Shown here piece by piece: positions 1-8,658 of a DNA stretch of 34,939 bases. Within the stretch, counting starts at the first letter, position 1; each line of letters begins with the position of its first letter. A program made the translations under genes and the position numbers. The stretch is from the NCBI RefSeq assembly GCF_028682475.1, contig NZ_JANHLE010000043.1:1-34939 (forward strand), read 5' to 3'. The DNA comes from Pseudomonas putida (GTDB taxonomy: Bacteria > Pseudomonadota > Gammaproteobacteria > Pseudomonadales > Pseudomonadaceae). Under the pieces are notes generated by a model, which was not told the origin of the DNA, did not search any database, and saw nothing but the letters and a program-made list of their open reading frames with translations.

Positions 1-119
1 CGTACGCGAAGAACATCGATAGCATGGCTGCCGACGTTTACCGCTACCTGAGCTTCGACCAGATCGCCGAGTTCCGTGAAGCCGCTGCGAACGCCAAGAT
101 TGCGGTTGTTCAAGCGTAA
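1..119 (+). CDS. acnB: Aconitate hydratase B, C-terminal end (partial)
   Basis: The frame that opens at base 3 encodes the last 38 residues of a protein and ends with TAA at 117-119. The tail contains ADVYRYLSFDQIAEF, which matches the C-terminal end of AcnB as I remember it from E. coli (VDTYRYLNFNQLSQY). AcnB is the main TCA-cycle aconitase and also acts as 2-methylisocitrate dehydratase; it is a cytoplasmic 4Fe-4S enzyme. Its 5' part lies outside the window. A strong terminator follows directly, so the gene is transcriptionally separate from what comes next. The identification rests on a short stretch only. Confidence 0.8.
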   Translation, partial: YAKNIDSMAADVYRYLSFDQIAEFREAAANAKIAVVQA

Positions 120-133
120 GCTGACTTAGCATG

Positions 134-163
134 AAAAAACCCCGCCAATTGGCGGGGTTTTTT
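134..163 (+). terminator. Rho-independent terminator of acnB
   Basis: A 7-bp G/C stem (CCCCGCC at 140-146 and GGCGGGG at 151-157, AATT loop) is followed by six T and preceded by six A. It should therefore work in both directions, closing acnB from the left and possibly the minus-strand operon from the right. Confidence 0.93.
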
Positions 164-206
164 ATTGGACCTGCTTTACAGGCCACCATCTGTGGGAGGA
201 GGCTTC

Positions 207-277
207 TGTGGGAGCGGGCTTGCCCCGCGATTGCGTCCTGTCAGCCAAATCGTATCGCGGGGCAAGCCCGCTCCCAC
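207..277. repeat. REP pair (inverted, Pseudomonas type)
   Basis: Two copies of the pseudomonad REP sequence (core TGTGGGAGCGGGCTTGCCCC at 207-226) lie head to head, at 207-230 and, inverted, at 255-277, with about 24 bp between. A decayed fragment (CTGTGGGAGGAGGCTT) lies just left, at 190-205. The same type of pair recurs at 31337-31403. Such elements are common between genes in Pseudomonas and often mark 3' ends. Confidence 0.88.
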
Positions 278-288
278 CGACAACGGCC

Positions 289-1431
289 TTACAGCGTACG
301 GGCCACCAGTTCGAGCATAATCTCGTTGGCGCCTCCGTAAATCCGGCACACTCGACTGTCCAGGTAATGCCGGGCCACTGGGTACTCGAGCATGTAACCA
401 TTGCCACCGTGCAGCTGCAGGCACTGGTCGACGACCTTGCTGTACAGCTCCGAGCAAAATAGCTTGGCGGCAGCAGCGGCCTCACTGCTCAGTTCATGCG
501 TCAAACACAACTGCATGCAACGATCGACATAGGCCTGGCCGAGGGTTATCTCGGTTTTGAGTTCGGCCAGCCTGAAACGCGAATTCTGGAAGTCGATGAT
601 CGGCTTGCCGAACACGCTGCGACCGCGGGTGTAGTCGATGGTGTGGTCGAGCACAGCTTGAGCGCCGCTGATACTGAAGATGGCAATAGCCAGACGCTCC
701 CAGGCCAGCTCTTTCATCAGTTGAACGAAACCCAAGCCTGGCACGCCTCCGAGGATGTTGTCTTTGGGGACGCGTACATCCTCGAAGAACACCATGGTGG
801 TGTCTTGTGCGTGCAGCCCGACCTTCTTCAACGGCCTGGATTTGCTGACGCCAGCACGTTCGGCCTCGACCAGTATCAGGGAAATGTCCTGGGAGCCCTT
901 GCCGCTGTTGCCGGTCTTGGCCACCACCACGATGAGGTCACTGTTGGTGCCGTTGGAAATGAATGTCTTGGCGCCATTGATTATGTACTCATCGCCATCG
1001 AGCACGGCGCGGGTCTTGATCGCCTGCAGATCGGAGCCGGTATCAGGCTCGGTCATCGCCACTGCGGCGATGGCTTGGCCGCTGGCCATTTTCGGTAACC
1101 AGTGCTGTTGCTGTGCTGACGTGGCGAAATTGATCAGGTAACCGGCGCATATGTCATGCACGGAAAAACCATTCAAGCCACTGGCGTTGACCCGGGCGAT
1201 CTCTTCGTAAACGACCATCGAAAAACGCCGATCCAGCCCCAGGCCACCCAGGTCCTGCGGGGTTGTGGCATTGAGCAGGCCCAACTCGCCAGCGCGGCGC
1301 CAGAAACTACGGGGCACACAATGGTCCTGCTCCCATTGCTCATGAAACGGCATGCACGCTTCAGCCAGAAAGCGGCGCACGGTACTACGGAATGCTTCAA
1401 GTTCATGATCGAACAGAATACGCGGAATCAT
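289..1431 (-). CDS. Acyl-CoA dehydrogenase 1 (LCAD-like)
   Basis: A 380-aa FAD flavoprotein that introduces an alpha,beta double bond into an acyl-CoA and passes electrons to ETF. The FAD-binding motif AMTEPDTGSDL lies at about 125-135. The C-terminal YGGANE (365-370) has Gly where medium-chain enzymes carry the catalytic Glu. As in long-chain and isovaleryl-CoA dehydrogenases, the likely base is E245 in ELAWERL. The ATG has a strong ribosome site (GAGGAG). It is the last gene of operon A, 51 bp after the short DUF1214 gene. It is a close paralogue of the enzyme at 7251-8396, colinear along its whole length. The substrate is unknown. Confidence 0.92.
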   Translation of the reverse strand: MIPRILFDHELEAFRSTVRRFLAEACMPFHEQWEQDHCVPRSFWRRAGELGLLNATTPQDLGGLGLDRRFSMVVYEEIARVNASGLNGFSVHDICAGYLINFATSAQQQHWLPKMASGQAIAAVAMTEPDTGSDLQAIKTRAVLDGDEYIINGAKTFISNGTNSDLIVVVAKTGNSGKGSQDISLILVEAERAGVSKSRPLKKVGLHAQDTTMVFFEDVRVPKDNILGGVPGLGFVQLMKELAWERLAIAIFSISGAQAVLDHTIDYTRGRSVFGKPIIDFQNSRFRLAELKTEITLGQAYVDRCMQLCLTHELSSEAAAAAKLFCSELYSKVVDQCLQLHGGNGYMLEYPVARHYLDSRVCRIYGGANEIMLELVARTL

Positions 1432-1482
1432 GGAATCTCCTCAGGGCGCGATGCGGGGGCCGACGCCGTCGGCCAGGTAGGG

Positions 1483-2514
1483 TCAACGGATCGGCGTTGC
1501 CTCAGGGAAGTGCCAGGTGCCAGACAGAATCGCCTCGCCAGGCTGGTACAACCTGACCATGTAGTTCCAGCCCGGCAGGGTTGGCAGGCAATTGGCGATC
1601 TTGCCGTCACAGCCACCGAACTGGACGGTGACCGCACCGTCGCGGTCTTTTTCGGCAGTCAGGTTGTTCAGGGTATAGGCGTTGTAGGGGTTTTTCTCGA
1701 AGTAACCGGCGCCGTTGTAGACACTCACCGACCAGAAGGCATTGACCGGGACATCCTTGACCTTGAAGCGGTGTACCACCGAGCCGTCGTTTTGCGCCGG
1801 GGTGATGTTCAGGTACAGCGCATCCTTTTCCGGGTTACCACCCCAGGCTGCGGCGCTACCGAGCAGGTGGCGGACCGGATCGACCTGGTCCTGGCGTCCG
1901 AACATGCCTCGCGAGTCGGGCACGGTGGCTGCCAGCGCCAGTAGCGCGGCACGCACTTTGTCCTGGCTGGCCGGGTCCCAGGCCGGCATCTCGAATTTCC
2001 CCGCGCCACCCTCCTGGCGAACCTTGATGGCGTCCTGCAAGGCATGAGCGGCCTGAACGTCCTTGGCATCATTGGGATTGACCATGGTGCGCACGCCCAG
2101 CACCACATAGCGCGAGCCAACGTCCTGCTTGCTGTAGGTGTAGCTGCCGGCCTTGTACACCACGCCCGGGGTGTTCTCATGCTCATTGATCGCGATCATC
2201 GAGAAATAGCGGCCGCCGCTGTCGGGCAAGGTGACGGTAACCGGGCCGGCGTCAAGGTCGAAAACTGCCGAGGAATATAAGGTGTCGCGGTTGAGGCGCA
2301 CCACCGGCTGCATTTCGATGGGCACCAGTTGACGGTTGTGGGTGAACTGGCCAAAGCCGCCCCTGCTCACCACCGTGGAAAAAAACCGGGTGGACTCGGC
2401 ACGGGCGAAATTGTCGACGGTCACCGTGTTCTTGACCGGTGTTTGCGCCTGCAGCATGGCATGGGCGGTCAGCGCCGTGGTGACGGCGGCAATCTTGATG
2501 ATGGGCTTGAGCAT
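1483..2514 (-). CDS. Exported DUF1254/DUF1214-family protein, short form
   Basis: A 343-aa protein with a signal peptide (about residues 1-23, AMLQA then QTPV). It has the hallmarks of the DUF1254/DUF1214 family: LNRDTLYSSAVFDLDAGPV near 75-95, RYFSMIAINEH, GVRTM, and near the C-terminus VNAFWSVSVYN and GTWHFPEATPI. It lacks the N-terminal segment with the E-AYEIAKEAYVYAFP-type motif found in the three longer paralogues in this window. The biochemical role of the family is unknown; the location should be periplasmic or envelope. Ribosome site GAGGAA precedes the ATG. Only 18 bp separate it from the upstream DUF1254 gene, so the two are co-transcribed. Confidence 0.85.
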   Translation of the reverse strand: MLKPIIKIAAVTTALTAHAMLQAQTPVKNTVTVDNFARAESTRFFSTVVSRGGFGQFTHNRQLVPIEMQPVVRLNRDTLYSSAVFDLDAGPVTVTLPDSGGRYFSMIAINEHENTPGVVYKAGSYTYSKQDVGSRYVVLGVRTMVNPNDAKDVQAAHALQDAIKVRQEGGAGKFEMPAWDPASQDKVRAALLALAATVPDSRGMFGRQDQVDPVRHLLGSAAAWGGNPEKDALYLNITPAQNDGSVVHRFKVKDVPVNAFWSVSVYNGAGYFEKNPYNAYTLNNLTAEKDRDGAVTVQFGGCDGKIANCLPTLPGWNYMVRLYQPGEAILSGTWHFPEATPIR

Positions 2515-2532
2515 GAACGTTCCTCGTTCTGG

Positions 2533-2543
2533 TTATTGTTGTT
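2533..2543 (-). promoter_or_regulatory. A-rich AANAANAA motif (candidate Hfq/Crc site)
   Basis: On the minus strand AACAACAATAA lies 19 bases before the next ATG (2514) and overlaps the stop codon of the preceding gene (poly-Gln end). It fits the AANAANAA motif bound by Hfq with Crc in pseudomonads. Because it also encodes Gln-Gln at the gene end, its presence could be coincidental. Confidence 0.4.
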
Positions 2544-3984
2544 GGACTTTGGCCACCGGCTCGCTGCTGCCAGTTTTAAGCAGTGCTGGCTTTTTCCATG
2601 AGCCATCGAGCGCCTCGGACTTGGGCCAGTACAACCGGCCGACCACTACGAACGGGCCGGCGGGGGCCGGCAGCCAGTTGCTTTGTTTGCCCTTGCCTGG
2701 CGAGTCGTGCTGGATGTACAGCGTCAGGCCACCATCGGCGTCACGCTTGAGGTCTTCGAGCATCGACGAGTTGACCAGGTAGCGGTTGATCGGGTTGTCC
2801 ACCAACAGCAGCGAGGGCAGTTGATACAGCGTCAGTGACCAGAAGGCGTTGACCGGCGGTAACTGGCCGGGGGCAAAACGCAGAACATACTGGTTACCGG
2901 CACCGTTGAGCCGCTGTCCGTCGGCACTGTGGAAATACGAAGGATAGATTGCCTCCTCCTTGGAGTTGCCATAGATGCCCAGCGCTGTGCCACGCATGCG
3001 GTACAGGTAGTTGTTGTTCAGCGACACCCTGTCGCCGAGCAGGTCGCCGCTGGTCAGTTCTCCGCTGGCGATCTGCGTGTCCAGCTGCGCACTGGCCTGC
3101 CAGGCATCGGCGATGCCCTGGACAACCGCCTGGCGAATCTGCGGCGCCAGCGCCTGGTCATCGAAGCGCTGCCCCGGAACAATGCCGAGCCTGGCGAAGC
3201 GCTGGCGCAACGCCTGCTCGGACGGATGAGTCGGGCAAAACTGCAGGATAAAATTCAACTGGTTGAAAAAAGCTGGCGAGCTACGCACCTGCCCGGCGTC
3301 GAGCGGTTCGAGGAAGTCGATTGCGGCAGGCGCAGGCGGAGCCGGTTGGCCGGTAAATGCCGATAACGGCTGCACCTTGTAGCCCGCCTGAATGCGTTTG
3401 ACGTTATCGATATCCTGCGCATCAAACAGTTGCGTGCGGTAGAAAACGTAGGCGAACTGGGTCTCTGAACGAAACACCGCCTTGATACCGGCCGGTGTTT
3501 CGCCCTTCCAGTCAGGCCCGGCCAGCAGGTAATTACCCGCAGCATTGCCGGTGGTGCGGGTTCCGATGTAAGCGAAGTTGTGCGTGTAGGCGTCGACCAG
3601 CTGCGCGGTGTAATAGCGCCCCTCGTCCACCGCAGGCATGCTTAGCACCAGCGGTTCGGCACGCAGGTCGGCACCGATGAAAGAGTACGGTGTATCCGAA
3701 TTGGCGGTCTGGATTGCCTTGTCGTTCGGGGTATAAACCCGCGCCTCATTGTGCACCTGGTTCCACGGCCCCTTGAATTCCTTGTTGCTGCGGTCTTCGA
3801 AGTAGGCATGCTGAACACGGTAGTTATCGACCAGCGGGAAGCCATAGATGTAGGCGTCCCTGGCAATCGCCCGCGCCTCCTCCGGCGCCAGCGCAACGGC
3901 GCCCGCTGCAGTACAGAATGCCATGCCGTACGCCAGGGCAAACACACCGGCGATGCGGGGGAACAGGGAAAACGAAAGCTTCAT
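2533..3984 (-). CDS. Exported DUF1254 domain protein
   Basis: About 483 aa. I start it at the second ATG (3984, MKLSFSLFPRIAG), because GAGG lies 9 bases upstream of it, while the first ATG (3999) has no ribosome site. A signal peptide (residues 1 to about 30, ending near GAVA) is followed by the DUF1254 region (EEARAIARDAYIYGFPLVDNY, TPNDKAIQTANSDTPYSF, YIGTRTTG). The C-terminal DUF1214 region carries PPVNAFWSLTLYQ and SNWLPAPAGPFVVVGRLYWP. The function is not known; it is predicted to be periplasmic. It sits between the SCP-x-type thiolase and the short DUF1214 gene in operon A, so it probably serves uptake or periplasmic handling of the pathway substrate (inference). Confidence 0.87.
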   Translation of the reverse strand: MKLSFSLFPRIAGVFALAYGMAFCTAAGAVALAPEEARAIARDAYIYGFPLVDNYRVQHAYFEDRSNKEFKGPWNQVHNEARVYTPNDKAIQTANSDTPYSFIGADLRAEPLVLSMPAVDEGRYYTAQLVDAYTHNFAYIGTRTTGNAAGNYLLAGPDWKGETPAGIKAVFRSETQFAYVFYRTQLFDAQDIDNVKRIQAGYKVQPLSAFTGQPAPPAPAAIDFLEPLDAGQVRSSPAFFNQLNFILQFCPTHPSEQALRQRFARLGIVPGQRFDDQALAPQIRQAVVQGIADAWQASAQLDTQIASGELTSGDLLGDRVSLNNNYLYRMRGTALGIYGNSKEEAIYPSYFHSADGQRLNGAGNQYVLRFAPGQLPPVNAFWSLTLYQLPSLLLVDNPINRYLVNSSMLEDLKRDADGGLTLYIQHDSPGKGKQSNWLPAPAGPFVVVGRLYWPKSEALDGSWKKPALLKTGSSEPVAKVQQQ

Positions 3985-4084
3985 AGCGGTTTGCCTCATA
4001 AACAGCGGTTCGAACGGCTCGCACCCGGCTTGTCGAACTGAATCATGCCGACGCCGGCAACATGGGTTTTACCTCTGCTCAGGC

Positions 4085-5260
4085 TCAATCGCGGCGATAA
4101 AGGGTCACCACACAGGCACCGCCAATGCTGCGGTTGTGCTGCAGGGCGATGCGCGCATTGGCGACCTGGCGCTGTCCTGCCGTACCGCGCAGGTGCCAGA
4201 CCAGTTCGGCACACTGGGCAAGGCCGGTCGCGCCGAACGGATGGCCCATGGACAACAGGCCACCCGAGGGGTTGATCACCCGGTTGCCACCATAGGTATT
4301 GTCGCCATCTTCGATGAGCTTCTCGGCATCCCCTTCGCGGCAAAAACCGAGCGCTTCGTAGAGCAATAGCTCGCTGGCGGTAGAGCAGTCATGCAGCTCG
4401 CAGACATCCACTTCCTGTGGGCCGATGCCGGACTGCTCATAGACATTGCTTGCTGCGTCAACATCAAGGTTGTAGCCCAGCGCTGCGGTGGCCGAGTCTG
4501 GCTCGAAACGGTCAGACTGTTCGGTGGTCATCGTCTGCGCGGCGATATACACCGGGCGGGTCAGGCCATGTTTGTGCGCAAAGTCATCGGAACACAGCAG
4601 CACCGCCGCCGCGCCGCAGGCTGGTAAACAGCACTGCAGGCGACTCAACGGGCTGCAATGGTCGTCCGCCAGCACCTGCTCCAGACTCAACGGATGCCGA
4701 AACAAGGCATGGGGATTACGTTGGGCGTGTTCACGGGATTTCACCGCGATCATCGCGAAAGTTTCCTTGCGTGCGCCGTAACGCTGAATGTATTCGTTCG
4801 CGGCCTGGGCAAACAACCGTGTGGCAATCGGCACCTCATCCGGGTAGCCGCTTCGTACCCGCTGGACATGGCGGGCCACGGGGGACTCCGGGTCCAGCCA
4901 GCGGTGCGCGGCACGCTCGGGCAGCGGCGCTTCAAAGCCAAGCGCCAGCACGCACTCGGCCACGCCATGCTCAATCGCCTGGCGCGCCAGATAAAGTGCC
5001 GTCGAGCCACTGCAGGCATGGTTGCTGACATTGATGATCGGGATTCCAGTGAGCCCCAGCTCAGCAACACTACGCTGGCCGGAAAGAGAATCACCGTAAA
5101 CAAAACCTGCATAGGCCGCTTCGACCTTGCGGTACGCGATTCCGGCGTCCTGCAACGCCTGCCGGGCGGCTTCGGCAGTCATGTCGAAGTAACGGCCACC
5201 GGCACCTGGCGCGGTGAAGGCCGTCATCCCGACGCCAATTACATTAACGCGACGATTCAT
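4085..5260 (-). CDS. SCP-x-type thiolase / lipid-transfer-like thiolase 1
   Basis: A 391-aa thiolase-fold protein that probably cleaves a 3-ketoacyl-CoA, or acts as the acyl-transfer half of an SCP-x-like aldolase/thiolase. The start is ATG at 5260 (MNRRVNVIGVGMT), with AGGAG upstream; the longer open frame to 5308 lacks support. The nucleophile Cys83 sits in NHACSGS, His290 in CELHDC and His340 in SMGHPFGATG, so the catalytic set is complete. The segment QCCLPACGAAAV (about 209-220) has ACG where homologues usually have SDG. Together with the MFE-2-like gene upstream it supplies the last two steps of a beta-oxidation round. Confidence 0.88.
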   Translation of the reverse strand: MNRRVNVIGVGMTAFTAPGAGGRYFDMTAEAARQALQDAGIAYRKVEAAYAGFVYGDSLSGQRSVAELGLTGIPIINVSNHACSGSTALYLARQAIEHGVAECVLALGFEAPLPERAAHRWLDPESPVARHVQRVRSGYPDEVPIATRLFAQAANEYIQRYGARKETFAMIAVKSREHAQRNPHALFRHPLSLEQVLADDHCSPLSRLQCCLPACGAAAVLLCSDDFAHKHGLTRPVYIAAQTMTTEQSDRFEPDSATAALGYNLDVDAASNVYEQSGIGPQEVDVCELHDCSTASELLLYEALGFCREGDAEKLIEDGDNTYGGNRVINPSGGLLSMGHPFGATGLAQCAELVWHLRGTAGQRQVANARIALQHNRSIGGACVVTLYRRD

Positions 5261-5373
5261 GGTTGTGCTTCTCCTGTTACAGCGATCTGCCGCCCCCGCC
5301 CAAGGCAAACGCGGCAGCGTCGTTGCAATCGTGGACCGGCTTACCGCGGTCCACGGCGCTCCTGCCCTGTTGC

Positions 5374-7188
5374 TCAGGCAGGAACCTTGTCGAAGATCTC
5401 CACCACACCGCCCTTGAGCACGGCGACATCTCGCTCCACTGCACGCATCTCGAACACGATCCGGTTGGAAGTTTCACGCCACATGCGGGTTTCCAGGGTG
5501 TCACCCGGCATTACAATGGCGGCGAAGCGCACACGGATGCTCTTGAACAAGCGTGAATCGTTATTGCAAAACGCCTTGATGACATGGCGCCCGGCGTAGC
5601 CGAAAGTGCACAGACCGTGCAGGAATGGCTTGTCGTAGCCAGCGGCATTGGCATAGTCCGGATCGATGTGCATCGGGTTCCAGTCGCCGCACAGGCGGTA
5701 CAGCAAGGCCTGGTTGTTATCGGTCTGCTCGGCCACCACGGCATCCGCCGGGCGCTCGGGCAGCGGCGCAATCGGCGCGCTCGGGACTTTCTCCAGGCCG
5801 GCACCCGGAACACCACCGTAGAAGCTGGTGATCTCGTTGTAGAACAGCGGCACGCCGTTTTCGTCAGTGGTCTCGACCGCCAGGATCGATACCGAGTTCT
5901 TGCCCTTGTCGATGGCCTGCTTCAGGCGCATGGAGTGCTTGAGCTTGGCCGCCGGTGGCAGCGGACGGTACATCTCGGTGTACTGCTCGCCGTGCAGCCC
6001 CTTGGCAAACGGCAGCTCCAGGCCTTCAAGGGTAGGCTTGCCAGATTTGATCGCCTGCAGGAAGACCTGTGTCGCCGGCAGCACGGCCATGGTCGGCAGC
6101 ACCCGGAATTCATCGTTGAATTCATTGACGTAAAGCAGCTCGGTCCGGTCCAGCGGGTCTTTGGCGGCGCCGACGGCCAAAGCGTAGAGTGCCGCATCGT
6201 TCTGGGTGTATTCGGTTTCCAGGGTGGACACGGCATTGCTTGCCACTTGCATGTCGACGAACTGATTGCCGCCTTTGGCTGGCGAATCGAGCCGTGCAAA
6301 CAGTTCGACAAAACCTTCACCGCCATTGTTGTGATGGACGCTGTGTTCGTCGAAGCGGGTAATACGCTCCCAGTTTTCGCGCACCAGTTCCGGGCTCAGG
6401 GTGTCGGTGTGCAATACCCGGCCCTGGGAACGTTCCCAGCGGAACTTGGCGTGGAAACCGCCACCCACTTCGAACACGCCACCGTTTTCCGGGCAGTCTT
6501 CGTGACACAACCAGCCCACCAGCGGCGCGACATGCTCGGAAGCCAGCTTGGCATGCACATCTTCGGGCAGGATGCCGCTGGCAACCACCAGACGGGAAGC
6601 GGCGACCGGGGCGATGGTGTTGACACGGATATTTTTCGATGCGCCTTCAAACGCCAGCGACTTGGCCAGACCGATCAAGCCGGATTTGGCCGCCGAATAG
6701 TTGCACTGACCGAAGTTGCCGTAGATGCCGGCACCGGAGGCGGTCATGATGATCCGCCCATAGCCTTTTTCCCGCATGATCGGCCATGCCGCATGGGTCA
6801 GTTTGAACGCGCCCTTGACGTGCACTTGCTGGATCAGGTCCCACTGCTCTTCGGTCATCTTGGCGAACGAAACGTCGCGCAGGATGCCGGCGTTGTTGAC
6901 CAGGATATCGACCGTGCCGAACGCTTCCAGCGCCGCCTGGACGATCTTCTCGCCTTCGGTCACCGAGTGGTAATCGGCCACCGCCTGACCACCGGCGGCC
7001 TGGATTTCAGCGACCACGGCATCGGCAGCGGCGCTCGACACGCCCAGGCCCTGAAGGTTTACCCCGAGGTCGTTGACCACCACCTTGGCACCGCGGGCGC
7101 CCAGCAACAGGGCGTAGGCACGGCCAAGACCGTTACCGGCACCGGTAACGATGGCAACTTTGCCGTCAAAGCGAAGTTCTTCTGACAC
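5374..7188 (-). CDS. MFE-2-like (3R)-hydroxyacyl-CoA dehydrogenase / enoyl-CoA hydratase 2
   Basis: A 604-aa two-domain enzyme. Residues 1 to about 300 are a short-chain dehydrogenase: TGAGNGLG at 15-22 binds NAD, NNAG at 98-101, catalytic S151, Y164 and K168. The C-terminal third is a hot-dog MaoC-type hydratase 2 with GDWNPMH (D502, N504, H507) and the FLHGL segment. The fused layout is that of peroxisomal multifunctional enzyme 2 (HSD17B4) without the SCP2 tail, also known from actinobacterial steroid clusters. It hydrates trans-enoyl-CoA to (3R)-hydroxyacyl-CoA and oxidises it to the 3-keto form. It starts with GTG at 7188, preceded by GGGAGGAG. The R-specific route is unusual for straight-chain fatty acids and points to a branched or cyclic substrate. 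Confidence 0.92.
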   Translation of the reverse strand: MSEELRFDGKVAIVTGAGNGLGRAYALLLGARGAKVVVNDLGVNLQGLGVSSAAADAVVAEIQAAGGQAVADYHSVTEGEKIVQAALEAFGTVDILVNNAGILRDVSFAKMTEEQWDLIQQVHVKGAFKLTHAAWPIMREKGYGRIIMTASGAGIYGNFGQCNYSAAKSGLIGLAKSLAFEGASKNIRVNTIAPVAASRLVVASGILPEDVHAKLASEHVAPLVGWLCHEDCPENGGVFEVGGGFHAKFRWERSQGRVLHTDTLSPELVRENWERITRFDEHSVHHNNGGEGFVELFARLDSPAKGGNQFVDMQVASNAVSTLETEYTQNDAALYALAVGAAKDPLDRTELLYVNEFNDEFRVLPTMAVLPATQVFLQAIKSGKPTLEGLELPFAKGLHGEQYTEMYRPLPPAAKLKHSMRLKQAIDKGKNSVSILAVETTDENGVPLFYNEITSFYGGVPGAGLEKVPSAPIAPLPERPADAVVAEQTDNNQALLYRLCGDWNPMHIDPDYANAAGYDKPFLHGLCTFGYAGRHVIKAFCNNDSRLFKSIRVRFAAIVMPGDTLETRMWRETSNRIVFEMRAVERDVAVLKGGVVEIFDKVPA

Positions 7189-7250
7189 GATAGATCTCCT
7201 CCCGATAGGGATTGGTTGTTTAAGCAGGCTGTACGAGGCGTTGGGTGTGA

Positions 7251-8396
7251 TCAGAGCGTGCGCCCGACCAGCTCTTTCATGATGTCGTTGGCGCCACCGG
7301 CAATACGCAGCACGCGGTGATCGAGGTAGTGACGTGCCACCGGGTATTCGAGCATGTAGCCGTTACCGCCATGCAGCTGCAGGCACTGGTCGACCACCCT
7401 TGAGTACAGGTCCGAGCACCACAGCTTGGCCGCCGCTGCCGCTTCGGGGGTCAACGCCTGTTGCAGGCACAGTTCCATGCAACGGTCGACACAGGTCTGG
7501 CCGACGGTGATCTGCACCTTGAGCTCGGCGAGCTTGAAGCGGCTGTTCTGGAAGTCGAAGATCGGCTTGCCGAACACCGTGCGACTTTTGGTGTATTCCA
7601 GGGTGTGTTCGAGCACTGCCTGGGCGCCGGCAATACTGCTGATGGCAATGTTCAGACGTTCCCAGGGCAACTCTTTCATCAGCTGGATAAAGCCTTGCCC
7701 CGGCACGCCCCCGAGCAGGTTTTGCTTCGGTACGCGCACGTTGTCGAAAAACAGCGTGGTGGTGTCCTGGGCATGCAATCCCACCTTGCGCAGCGGGCTG
7801 GATTTGCTGAAGCCCGCACGGCCGTTTTCGACGATGATCAGCGACGTGTCCTGAGCCCCTTTACCGGTGCTGGCCGTCTTGGCCACGACCACTACAAAAT
7901 CGCAGTGGGTACCATTGGAGATGAAGGTTTTCGAGCCATTGAGCACATACTCGTCACCCTCCAGCATGGCGCGGGTCTTGATCGCCTGCAGGTCGGAGCC
8001 GGTATCGGGCTCGGTCATCGCCACCGCACCGATGGCGGTGCCTGCGGCCATTGCGGGCAACCACTGCTGCTTCTGCTGCTCGGTACCGAAGTTGTTCAAG
8101 TAGCCGGCGACAATGTCATGGACGCCAAAACCGATCAGGCCCGAAGAAAGCCCGGCGCGGTAAATCTCCTCGTTGGTGATCATCGAGAACAGCCGGTTCA
8201 AGCCCAGGCCACCATATTCCTCGGGGGTGGTGGCATTGAGCAGACCCAGTTCGCCGGAGCGCCGCCAGATCGCGCGAGGAACCAGGTGCTCCTCTTCCCA
8301 CTGTTCGCGGTGTGGCATGCATTCTTCGATCAGGAAGCGCCGCACGGTGCTGCGAAATGCCTCATGTTCATGAGCAAACAGGGTGCGTGCAATCAT
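7251..8396 (-). CDS. Acyl-CoA dehydrogenase 2 (LCAD-like)
   Basis: A 381-aa acyl-CoA dehydrogenase. The start is ATG at 8396 (MIARTLFAHE) behind GAGGAG; the open frame reaching 8582 runs through the promoter region and is not used. It has AMTEPDTGSDL at about 126-136, the likely catalytic base E246 in ELPWERL, and the C-terminal IAGGANDIMKEL without the MCAD-type Glu. It is a full-length paralogue of the protein at 289-1431; the two genes open and close operon A. It is the first gene of that operon, with 62 bp to the MFE-2-like gene. Confidence 0.92.
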   Translation of the reverse strand: MIARTLFAHEHEAFRSTVRRFLIEECMPHREQWEEEHLVPRAIWRRSGELGLLNATTPEEYGGLGLNRLFSMITNEEIYRAGLSSGLIGFGVHDIVAGYLNNFGTEQQKQQWLPAMAAGTAIGAVAMTEPDTGSDLQAIKTRAMLEGDEYVLNGSKTFISNGTHCDFVVVVAKTASTGKGAQDTSLIIVENGRAGFSKSSPLRKVGLHAQDTTTLFFDNVRVPKQNLLGGVPGQGFIQLMKELPWERLNIAISSIAGAQAVLEHTLEYTKSRTVFGKPIFDFQNSRFKLAELKVQITVGQTCVDRCMELCLQQALTPEAAAAAKLWCSDLYSRVVDQCLQLHGGNGYMLEYPVARHYLDHRVLRIAGGANDIMKELVGRTL

Positions 8397-8658
8397 GGCG
8401 TTTCTCCTCGACACAGTAGCTATGCGCCGGTGGCTACCGGCTGGATGGACATCACGATAAGGAAAAGCACCTGAGCTACACGCCCCCTCACGGCGGGGGG
8501 GAAAATGTCCGCCGCTGCTGACGGCCCGGCACCTCCCCGAAAAAAGGGGGCGGCAACCTGCACTGCTGTCCCTAAGCTGCAATGGCTGCGAGCTGGCGAG
8601 CTACCCGGTCATTGCCGTCCACGCAACGGCGATGTCGGGTTGCTCTGCGGTGCCGTAC
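8397..8658 (-). promoter_or_regulatory. Leader and promoter region of operon A
   Basis: The 262 bp between LuxR1 and acyl-CoA dehydrogenase 2 hold two G/C-rich imperfect palindromes: CCCCCTCACGGCGGGGGG at about 8484-8501, and CCTCCCC followed by an A-run and GGGGGCGG at about 8532-8553. Read on the minus strand, 8530-8538 is GGGGAGGTG, close to the E. coli MalT box GGGGA(G/T)GAGG. This matches the regulator class encoded next door, but binding is inference. No clear -10/-35 pair is evident. Confidence 0.5.

Noticed and set aside
1156..1944. A 262-codon plus-strand frame spanning two minus-strand genes
   Set aside because: It crosses the gap between two genes that each have motifs and ribosome sites; no protein family is recognisable in it.
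5584..7185. A 533-codon open frame on the plus strand opposite the MFE-2-like gene
   Set aside because: It mirrors the real gene, is explained by high-G+C codon bias, lacks a ribosome site and shows no domain features. The minus-strand frame has complete SDR and hydratase 2 motifs.
7461..8474. A 337-codon plus-strand frame opposite acyl-CoA dehydrogenase 2
   Set aside because: Antisense shadow of a well-supported gene; a similar shadow lies opposite its paralogue at 496-1098, as expected from shared codon bias.
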